Below, in pieces: positions 55,865-64,000 of a DNA stretch of 64,000 bases (position 1 is the first letter of the stretch; each line of letters starts with the position of its first letter). Made by a program: the position numbers and the translations under genes. The DNA lies in assembly GCA_963675135.1 (NCBI GenBank), contig OY776125.1, positions 63,191,441 to 63,255,440 of the forward strand, in the 5' to 3' direction. Below the pieces are notes generated by a model. It was given only the letters and a program-made list of their open reading frames with translations, was not told the DNA's origin and did no database searches. The DNA is from Galeopsis tetrahit (taxonomy: Eukaryota; Streptophyta; Magnoliopsida; Lamiales; Lamiaceae).

Positions 55865-57291
55865 TGTTGGTCCCTGAACGAGTAGTGAATGGGATTAAAG
55901 TCTAGAGGGGATGGGTGAATAGACTTTAAAACTTTTTTCAAGAGAGTTGGGGAACCTCTTCTGATTGCTATGTCAACTGGACTGCAAGTCTGCTGGTCTA
56001 GATGACTATAATGATCTGAATGAAGAGGTTATATGCGGAATTATGGTAGGCCTTGATTAGACTCGTTCTTATAGTTTCTTAAGAAAGTGTTAACTTGTTT
56101 TCTTTAATGAAAGTACTCAACTGATGCTTGTTTGAAAGCTTGTTTGAAAGTTGTTTTCTTTAATGAAATGACAGAATGTAAAGTGCAGTAAGTAAATAAC
56201 ACCAGGTTTATAGTGGTTCGGATATACGATCCTACGTCCACTCTCACGTCCTAACGTGATGTTTAATCCCTTTAATTTACCACAAATTACAAGGGTCTTG
56301 ACCTTTATAGTCCCAAGGATAAGACTTTGAGATCTGAGCCGTCCTAACAGCTACGGTCTCCACAAGTGATTGTAAGCACTTGCACTTTGAGGGTTTCAAA
56401 AACTTTAACCTTTCGGAGAGGGTTTTGGGTTTTTGAAGTGTATCCAACTAATGGTTCAAGCTTATAAATTGCTTAACCACTATGCCTAAAACAATTGATA
56501 TACAATATGAGCAGGTTTCAGGTTCTTATAGGTTGGATAGAAATCACTTAAGAGCTAAAAGTATTCTAATGCTTTCTGGGCTCTTGGAGAATTCTTGGAA
56601 CAGTATGGCTTTTGCTTGATTGCTTGCTTAGCTTGTTGAATTCTCTCGATGTGATCTCTCTTTTGTGATTTCTCATCCTCTTGTATTTATAATGGTGATT
56701 GCTTGCAACTAGCCGTTGGAGTTGACTAGCCGTTGGGACAATCTTTCCATATGTGGCTTGATTCCTTGATTCCAGCTGCTTGATTGCTCCAATCCTGGGA
56801 TCATGTCAATCTTCTAAATAAGGTAGGTCTTCATTTGAATTGCAAGATGACTTTGGGAATCAGCCGAGTGTTGGAAGAGAACATAGTCTTCTGATCTGTA
56901 CTACTAGTCTTCTGACTACTCTTCTGGCCTTAGGTCTTCTGTCTTCTGATATCAGTCGAGTAGCACTCGTCTGATCTGTGAATAATTTATGCTGCTTTAG
57001 GCCATCTTCAATCTTTGACTCCATCAGTCAAGTAGGTATACAAGCACCTTACTTAACTGGCCTTCAAGGATCTTCTAGTCTTCATGTCTTCTACTCTTCT
57101 CATCTTGAGGGAGCGCATGTAAGTCGGGACTGTGCTAATCAGCTGATATCTATACAGTTGATTAAACAAGACTAGTCTAAGCTGTTCTATACAAGTTAGC
57201 TGATCCTATTACATTTATAAACTCTAAGTGTTTTGGCCATCAAAACTACTCTAACATCAAGTGGGGCTTAGGGTGAATTTACATCCCAACA
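55865..57291 (-). repeat. 5' LTR of A
   Basis: 1427 bp, minus orientation (start TGTTGGGATGTAAATTC at 57291, end CAGGGACCAACA at 55865). About four differences from the 3' LTR in the first 190 bp read. TATA box (minus) at 56684-56691: the promoter for a transcript that would cross gag, then all of B in antisense, then A pol. Confidence 0.93.
56684..56691 (-). promoter_or_regulatory. TATA box of A 5' LTR
   Basis: TATAAATA on the minus strand, followed by ACAAGAGGATGAG, as in the other LTRs of the family. Confidence 0.65.
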
Positions 57292-57296
57292 ATCTT
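57292..57296. repeat. Target-site duplication of A, right copy (ATCTT)
   Basis: Exact match to 33436-33440; the E5 polyprotein frame resumes here. Confidence 0.93.
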
Positions 57297-60196
57297 TTAG
57301 TGATAGAATTTTAGTTTTAAAAGACGTTCTTTATGTTCCGAGTTTTAGAAAGAATTTGATTTCAGTTTCTAAACTATTTTTGGATGGATATTCAGTTACT
57401 TTTAATAAGAATGTCGTTATTTGTCGTAATGACGAGATTATCTATTCGGGAGCATTGGTGAATAATCTTTATACTATTAATTGTGCACATTCCACACAAA
57501 ATGAATCGTATAACACATCGACTATTTCTAAGAAAAGAAAGCATTCTTCAGATATGAACGAAACACTTTTGTGGCATCTTAGACTTGGTCATATTAATCT
57601 AAGAAGGATTCAAAGGTTGGTGAATGACGGCTCGTTGGAATCACTCCAGGTTGAGCCGTTTCCAACATGTGAATCATGTTTAGAGGGTAAAATGACCAAA
57701 AGAGCTTTTGGGGCAAAGGGGAATAGAGCTAGTGAAGTGTTGGAACTCGTTCATACTGATGTATGTGGACCAATGTCAATTCAAGCAAAAGGTGGTTTTG
57801 AGTATTTCGTTACTTTTATCGATGATTACTCAAGATATGGATACATCTATCTAATGCGGCATAAGTCTGAGACCTTTGACAAATTCAAAGAGTTTAAGGC
57901 TGAAGCAGAAAAGCATAGGGAAAAGAGTATCAAGTTTCTACGATCAGATCGTGGAGGCGAATACCTCAACAATGAATTTTTGGTCTACTTATCAGGTGAA
58001 GGGATTGTACCCCAATTAACTGCACCCGGAACCCCCCAACAAAATGAGGTTGCAGAGCGAAGAAATCGAACTCTTTTAGAGATGGTCAGATCTATGATGA
58101 GTTATTCAGATATACCTAAGTCGTTTTGGGGTTATGCCTTGGAAACAGCGACTTACATTCTAAATTTGGTACCTTCCAAATTAGTTCCTAAAACCCCTAC
58201 TGAATTGTGGACCGAGCGAAAGCCTAGTCTAAAACACATAAGAATTTGGGGGTGTCCTGCATACGTGTTGGACAAGGAAGCTGGAAAGTTAGACCCTCGT
58301 TCAGAATTAAGGTTGTTTGTAGGATATCCTAGAGGAACGAAAGGGGGTTTATTCTATAGTCCAAAGGATCAGCGAATTGTGATAAGCACACATTCTAGAT
58401 TCTTGGAAGAAAACTATATGAGTAATAGAAAGCCCAAGAGTGAGATTACCTTAAAAGAATTAAGAGGGCCAACTCCTATACCAAGTGTACAAGTAGATGT
58501 ACCAAGCGATACACAAACACAACCGGAACCTCGTCGTAGTGGGAGGGTTGTGAGACAACCTGAGCGATTCATGTTCGTGGGAGAGTCTTCGGACTTGGTC
58601 CCCGGAGAGGATGAATCTGACCCCTGGACGTACGATGAGGCAATCCAAGATAAGGATGCAGATTCTTGGCAAACTGCAATGGAAGCAGAAATGGGGTCTA
58701 TGGATCATAACAAAGTGTGGGAGCTTGTGGAACCACCCAAAGGCATAAAGCCTATTGGATGCAAGTGGGTCTACAAGAGAAAAAGAGGATCAGATGGGAA
58801 GGTTGAAACATTCAAAGTTTGACTAGTGGCAAAAGGATATACTCAAAAAGAGGGAATCGATTATGAGGAGACCTTTTCGCCTGTAGCCATGCTTAAGTCT
58901 ATCCGTATTCTCTTGTCGATTGCAGCTCACCTAGACTTTGAGATCTGGCAAATGGATGTCAAGACAGCTTTCCTAAATGGAAGTCTTGAACAAGAAATCT
59001 ACATGCGCCAACCCGAAGGCTTCATTGAAAAAGGCCAAGAGAATCTTGTATGCAAGCTTAAAAGGTCAATATATGGACTTAAGCAAGCATCGGGAGCTTG
59101 GAATCAATGTTTTGATCAGGTGATACAATCCTATGGATTTGATCAAAATGAGTTTGAGAGTTGTGTCTATAAGAAGTGTATCGGAACTGCCTTGGTATTC
59201 TTAGTATTATACGTAGACGACATTCTGCTTATTGCAAACAATAAAAAGGTGTTGACAGACGTGAGGGTAGGGTTGTCAAAACAGTTTGATATTAAGGATT
59301 TAGGAGAAGCTGGTCACATCCTTGGGATTAAGATTACTCGAGATCGCCAGAAAAGGATGATATGCTTATCCCAAACCTCATACATAGACACTATTTTGAA
59401 ACGATTCAACATGCAAAATTCCAAGAAAGGATTTGTTCCTTTCAGACATGGAAATCATCTATCTAAAGAGATGTGTCCTAAGACACAAAAGGAGATGGAT
59501 GAGATGAGAAACATTCCATAAGCGTCGGCAGTTGGAAGCCTCATGTATGCAATGCTGTGCACGAGACCGGATATTTATTTTGCTGTAGGCATGGTAGCAA
59601 GATATCAAAGTAACCCAGGGAAAGAACATTGGACTGCAGTTAAAAACATTCTCAAGTATCTAAAAAGAACTCGAGATAGAATGTTAGTTTATCAGTCAGA
59701 CAGTCTGTTCCCTGTAGGTTATACGGACTCAGATTTCCAATCAGACATGGATTCTAGAAAATCTACCTCAGGTAGTGTGTTTTGTTTGGGGGGTGGAGCC
59801 ATAACATGGAGAAGTGTGAAGCAGAAATGCATCGCTGATTCTACCATGGAAGCCGAATATGTAGCTGCTTGTGAAGCAGCGAAAGAAGCGGTTTGGCTTA
59901 AGAACTTCTTAGTGGACTTGGATGTGATTCCGAATTTGCCCAGCAGTATCACTATTTATTGCGATAATGTTGGAGCAGTTGCAAATTCAAGGGAACCAAG
60001 AGCCCATAAGGCAAGCAAACACATTGAAAGGAAATACCATCTTATACGAGAAATCGTTAAGAGAGGAGACATAGTAGTGGCAAAGATCGCATCGGAAGAC
60101 AACCTAGCTGATCCTTTCACAAAGGGTCTGCCTCAGAGTACATTCGAGAGACATGTGGAAGGAATGGGGGTCAAGTGCGTTGCCAAGCTGCTTTGA
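57292..60196 (+). pseudogene. E5 polyprotein, second part: protease end, integrase, RT, RNase H
   Basis: Continues the frame cut at 33440 (RILVLKDVLYVPSFRKNLIS). Integrase: LWHLRLGHINLRRI and CESCLEGK, VHTDVCGPM, RSDRGGEYLN, then PQQNEVAERRNRT, where relatives have NGVAERR, so a Gly next to the catalytic Glu is changed to Glu. RT: IGCKWVYKRKRGSDGK, a TGA at 58820-58822 (relatives read KARLVAKGY, so probably CGA to TGA), ETFSPVAMLKSIR, QMDVKTAFLNG, LYVDDILLIAN (59205-59235). A TAA at 59519-59521 falls before ASAVGSLMYAM. RNase H: GYTDSDFQSDMDSRKSTSG, STMEAEYVA, IYCDNVGAV, ADPFTKGLP; stop at 60196. Only two point stops besides the insertion. Confidence 0.92.
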
Positions 60197-60395
60197 GTAT
60201 AAGTGGGAGAATTTAATAGGACATGTCGAACATGGACGTGTTGTAGTATACTTAAAAGCAGACTTTGAGTATAAGTGGGAGATTGTTAGGGTTATACTGG
60301 CAAGTATGCTTTTAATGCTAGAATTTAATAGGACATGTAGAACATGGACGTGTTGTAGTATACTTAAAAGCAGACTTTGAGTATAAGTGGGAGAT
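60193..60395 (+). repeat. Tandemly repeated polypurine tract and U3 start of E5
   Basis: TTTGAGTATAAGTGGGAGA occurs three times (from about 60193, 60265 and 60377). The second is followed by the true LTR start TGTTAGGG at 60284, and the third by another TGTTAGGG at 60396, 112 bp later. The 5' LTR begins with sequence matching 60284, showing that the second tract was the one used. Confidence 0.8.
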
Positions 60396-62129
60396 TGTTA
60401 GGGTTATACTGGCAAGTATGCTTTTAGTGCTACTTCTGTATACAAACTGATTCTTGCACTTATAAATGAGAATAATATTTTTATCACTGGTTGCTTTAAA
60501 TATAATGAATGTTAATTATTTATTGCATAAACGTTCCGATGTATTTTACATTGTAGACAATGTGGTGTGTAGAAGATCACAGAAGATCACATTGTCAGTT
60601 CCTTGTATATAAGTACAATTGATTCACAACTTAGATGGAATTGAACAATCCATTGGTAGAAGTTGAGGTGTAAGGCTCGAATTGGTTTATCTTGACCAAG
60701 AGATTACACTAGTGCATTATGATGTGCTGAATAGGACCTACAGAGAGGTAATTCTTCTAGACTGACTTAAGGAATGAAGAATTAGACATCAGTGGTTGTT
60801 GATTTCTTAATCTCTGTCACTTAAATGGGATTGTTTGTAGTTAAGAAGTATTGCTTTGATTTATTATGGGTAAAGAATCAATTTGATTCAATACTTTGTA
60901 TTTTGGGCAATATTATTAATTACAGGACAGATTGCCAAAATTAATACAGAGAATCGTGTCTTGGAGTTTCAAGTTGATTATGTCCCCTTGGTGGGCTTAG
61001 AAGGTTTATCATATCAAATCTGATCAGTGGAATTTATTTCCGGTATGATAATAATGTTGAGCTGTCCTTACTCCGAGGAATAAAAGATATTAATTAATTA
61101 AAGCATTCAGTAGCTTAAATTAATTGATGGACATTGAATCTTAAACACGGGAAATAATAACCGGGAGCCATATTTCGTAATATGGGTTAGGATGGATAGT
61201 GCAATATTAATTCTATAGTGGAATGAATTAATATTAATGGGCTGGAAAAATGTTGTGGCTCAATATTGATTTTTGGGCCCATTGGGAGGTCCAATCCTAA
61301 TTCTCCTAAAGGCCCCTCAAGTAGCCCAATGAAAGTCTATTAATTAAGGAAATTAAAAGATAAGGATTAATTTTGTTGCAAGAAATTAGAGAGAGATATT
61401 TATGGAAAAAGATATATGGAAATAAGAGATTATTTCTATATTATTCCAAGATAAATTGACCGGTCAATTTTTCTTTCTTGTAAGAGAAGAAACATAGATT
61501 CTCTCTTATAAAAGGAGAAGAAAAAAATTGGTACTCTAGAGACTAAGAAAAGAAAAAAAAAAGATCTGTAATTTTCGAAATTACAGTTTGTGCAACAAGA
61601 GAAAATTAATTCTTCCTTGAGAGTTAATAGTTCGTGAGATCTCCCACCAGGTCAACGGACTAGGACTTAGGGAATACTTGAGAAGGCAATTGGGTTGAAG
61701 TTGTTACTCTTCTCAACGATATCTCTCCGATTTAAAGGTAAACACGTAATCCCTTAGTTCCGCATGTTTAGGGATTTAATTATTTTACCGTACATTCATT
61801 ACATAAATTAGTTGATTTAATTTGTTTAAATTATGAAATTAGATTTATGATAATTCATATTTAAATTACGTCTCAAATAGATCCGGGTAATTTTAAAGGA
61901 GTCTCAAAGGATTCCCGAGAGCCTCAAAAGATCCCTAGGGCATCTCAAAAGATTCCCGGGAGTCTCAAAGGATTCCTAGCGTGATGGTCCATAACCCACA
62001 AGTGCCAATAATTCCCCACAAAGGAGATGGGGAATGTGGTCCCATAATAATTTCCCACAAAGGAGTTGGGGGCCACAAGAGTTGGGGACCACATTGTTGG
62101 GGGACTATTATTGGGTATTGGGATTAATC
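60284..62129 (+). repeat. 3' LTR of E5 (nearly full length, end clipped)
   Basis: 1846 bp. It carries about 790 bp (60747-61540) missing from the 5' LTR, plus an internal polypurine copy. TATA box TATATAAG at 60606-60613 and a second TATA-like tcttataaaagg at about 61503. It ends gggattaat at 62129; the final nine bases TTCCCAACA present in the 5' LTR are lost, as is any target duplication. Confidence 0.88.
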
Positions 62130-64000
62130 ATCAGCTAAGACTGGTGCTCTTTTCTTCTTTTCATGGCTCTTGGCCACTTCTCCTTCAGCAATATCTTAAG
62201 CAGTCTTGCTCTACTTTGGAGTAGGTTCATCATCAATTCTAAACTCAGCATGCAAGTCCAGGCTGTTTGGAAAATCAGTGAAGGTCTCTTCTCTTCTCTT
62301 CTCTTGCTCTTGCTCTTCTTTGCTTTCTTGACCTTCCCCCTGACTTGGACATCTTCAGCTGACTTGTCCAAGCCTGCTGATTCTCCACCTGGCCTTTGCT
62401 GCCATCTAGCACTTTCTTCTTGGACAGAGGCCATAGAGTTCTTCAATGCAATAACTAATTGCTCTTCTTCATCAAGATCCTCTATCTCCATCACTTTCTT
62501 GCCCTTCGCTTCAGCTTCAGGCACTTGCTCTTTTCCTTTGTTGCCTTCACCAATCTTCAAGGCACCTTTGGCTCTAGCTCTTTCCCTTTCCCCCTTTTTG
62601 GTAGCATCAAAACATTGGGGCTTAAGGTCACTCATAGTAGTAGCTAGTAGAGATTGGGCTTGATTCAGGGACTTGATCTCCTCAAGAAGGTAAACATTCT
62701 CATCATGAATGTTTTGCATCCTGTCACTGCTCATGCTAAGGATAGCAAGAACATGCTTCATTTTCTGCTCAACAACCTCCTCCATCGTGGCTTTAAGTGA
62801 TGCAACAAGGTTGGCCTTGAGAAATTCAGTGAGATTGGCCACTGCAGATTCAGAGATCTTGGTAAGAACTTCTTCAGAGAATTTGGCTGATGCTTCCTTG
62901 ACCATTGCCATTCTCATCTCTTCAGCCCTTCTCTTCTGAAGAGCACTCTTCTTTCAATTTGCTTGCTTCACAACCAACTTTAGAGCCTTGACATTTTTGT
63001 TGTGGTTGTCAAGAAGCAACTTATGATCCCTTTTCACAGATTTGGTGAAATCTTCCATGCTTTCCTTGGCCTTCTGAACTTCAGTAAAGATGGTCTGCAG
63101 CCCAGACTCAACTCCACTGATCCTTGCTTCTATTGTAGGCAACACCACATCCTCTGAACCAGTCAGCCTCATCTCCACTGAGGCAAGTGTTCTGCCTTAT
63201 TCATACAAGGCTTCTAAGGTATGTGCATGAGCAATTCCCACTTGTTGGGCCAATGTGTCCAACTTTACTGAATGCTCCATAAGTGCAGCATTGGATAGAC
63301 CTGCATCAGCTTGAACAGGAGCATCTGTAAATACATCTTCAGCAAAAATTTGGTCAAGTGTCACACCTGCAGTATCTGCAAAGAAAATTTATTAGTAAAA
63401 TCACCCTCTCCACCCTCAACTTCTTTTTCATAAGGCCCTGACTCATCAACAAGCTTCTTCTCATTTTAAACTAAGTTCTTTTCTCCATGTTCATAAATGA
63501 TCTCACGATCATGAAGGGCAGGCCTCCTCTCATCAAGGGATTCTTGAAGTTCGGATTTGACTTCAAGAATAACCTATCCTTCCTCACTTACTCCATCTCC
63601 CTCTTGAGGTGGTACACTCACTATCTTAGTAATGACTACTTCACTTTCATCCTTATCACCCTCTAGTTTTTCAGGACTATTCTCCTTTTCAACTCCATCT
63701 CCTAAACCTGCATTCTCTACATCCTCAACAGGATTTATAGAGAGCAGTTGTTGGGAGATCACAGTGCTTGGGCATACCAAGGCCACTGAGTCATCATGAA
63801 TGGTTAAAAGCTGGTCAGTGTCCAACTCTTCTAACACTAATGAGGTTTTAACCAAACTAGCTTCCCCTTTGGAAGTCTCAACATCATCCAGCTGTGCCTC
63901 AGGCTCAATTGAACCTTCATGGGCTGATGTATCTTTGACTGTGTCACCAACATTGGTTAACACCTCTGAAGTTTCAGAGTCCTTTGCACCTTCATATGTA
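62130..64000 (-). pseudogene. ORF3 of E4, central part
   Basis: Minus-strand counterpart of E2 ORF3 from about 23800 to 25720. From the window end inward: acidic Ser/Glu-rich region (GDTVKDTSAHEGSIEPEAQL), VVITKIVSVPP, a TAG at 63574-63576 (E2 has CAG after SEEG), further broken sequence to about 63200, a TAA after EALYE at about 63197-63199, then the long coiled coil (VEMRLTGSEDVVLPTIEAR; TGA after KQAN at about 62951; SDRMQNIHDENVYLL) and KGERERARAKGALKIG. It ends at the E5 junction. Wording is about 75-80 percent alike to E2 by eye. The gene continues beyond the window. No membrane segment is seen. Confidence 0.8.

Larger units (their letters stand above)
33441..57291 (-). mobile_element. 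Sirevirus element A (minus) containing inverted element B
   Basis: Minus-strand element with 5' LTR at 55865-57291, primer site at 55851-55862, gag (55784-53866), pol (43803-40619), ORF3 (38808-35143), polypurine tract and 3' LTR at 33441-34919. Perfect 5-bp duplications ATCTT flank the whole 23,851-bp unit. Between gag and pol sits about 10 kb of plus-strand B sequence. The gag end (53866) and pol start (43803) are not contiguous in A coordinates: the remaining linker and most of protease are missing. Confidence 0.9.
30282..62129 (+). mobile_element. Angela/BARE-like Ty1/copia element E5, split by the A/B insertion
   Basis: Plus-strand element with 5' LTR (30282-31295), primer site (31298-31310), a gag-pol polyprotein in two parts (32402-33440 and 57292-60196) and 3' LTR (60284-62129). 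The RT wording IGCKWVYKRKRGSDGK, ETFSPVAMLKSIRILLSIAAH and EIWQMDVKTAFLNG is characteristic of the Angela (BARE-1-like) copia lineage. Without the 23.85-kb nested insertion it is about 8.0 kb. LTR sequences differ by only about ten bases where they align, so the element is young, yet the 5' LTR carries a large internal deletion. It inserted into E4 ORF3. Confidence 0.9.
28573..64000 (-). mobile_element. Sirevirus-type element E4, minus strand, interrupted by E5 and cut by E2
   Basis: Second member of the E2 family, on the opposite strand. Visible parts are a partial 3' LTR (28573 to about 29345), 3' UTR, the ORF3 C-terminus (29677-30281) and, beyond the 31.8-kb E5 insertion, the rest of ORF3 (62130 to the window end). 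Pol and 5' LTR lie to the right of the window. The missing R-U5 end of its 3' LTR was probably displaced when E2 inserted and should lie left of the window. Confidence 0.8.

Noticed and set aside
60396..62129. 60396 as the start of the E5 3' LTR
   Set aside because: The 5' LTR starts with sequence that matches 60284 onward, including the taggacatgtagaacatgg block, so 60284 is the boundary.
1..64000. Host genes, tRNAs, rRNAs, CRISPR arrays, DNA-transposon transposases
   Set aside because: None seen on either strand; every long frame is accounted for by copia or LINE sequence or their antisense shadows.

Overview
The window is a block of plant heterochromatin made entirely of transposable elements. 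I found no host gene, tRNA, rRNA or CRISPR array. LTR retrotransposons of the Ty1/copia superfamily carry gag-protease-integrase-RT-RNase H pol genes and initiator-Met-tRNA-type primer sites. Several belong to the Sirevirus (SIRE/Maximus) type, with a third ORF between pol and the 3' LTR and a polypurine tract of the form AAAAAGGGGGA before TGTTGG. This, with an Angela/BARE-like copia and an L1-type LINE, points to a repeat-rich flowering plant, probably a eudicot. I cannot name the species.

Layout, left to right. (1) 1-3495: 3'-truncated Sirevirus E1 (+), gag tail to mid-pol. (2) 3496-28572: Sirevirus E2 (+), fused to E1 without an LTR, broken in its integrase by a 5'-truncated LINE (about 4286-18282, -). 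The LINE is broken by a complete 11.5-kb copia element C3 (5894-17381, -, target duplication TGGAG), which holds a solo Sirevirus LTR (13307-14752, +, target duplication CTTTG). E2 resumes at about 18283 with pol, ORF3 (21620-26362) and its 3' LTR (26833-28572). (3) 28573-30281 and 62130-64000: a second member of the E2 family, E4 (-), whose LTR is cut by E2 and whose ORF3 is cut by the Angela-like element E5 (30282-62129, +). (4) E5 is split in its pol polyprotein by a 23.85-kb insertion (33441-57291, target duplication ATCTT). That insertion is Sirevirus A (-) with two LTRs. Inside it sits a partial inverted relative, B (+, about 43810-53865), holding pol, ORF3 and 3' LTR.

A and B form a quasi-palindrome with two arms of about 10 kb and a spacer of about 27 bp (33441-43803 / 43831-53865). 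It is the most striking structure here. The arms carry different mutations, so it is not a simple fold-back read artefact. A transcript from A's 5' LTR would run through both arms and could fold into a very long hairpin, a possible siRNA source.

Relative order from nesting: E4, then E2 and E5; the LINE into E2, C3 into the LINE, the solo LTR's parent into C3; A into E5, B into A. Most reading frames have one or a few stops or frameshifts, and many stops look like C-to-T changes expected of methylated, silenced DNA. The B pol frame (43810-47017) is the only long pol frame still fully open, but its protease lacks the catalytic end. No element here looks autonomous.
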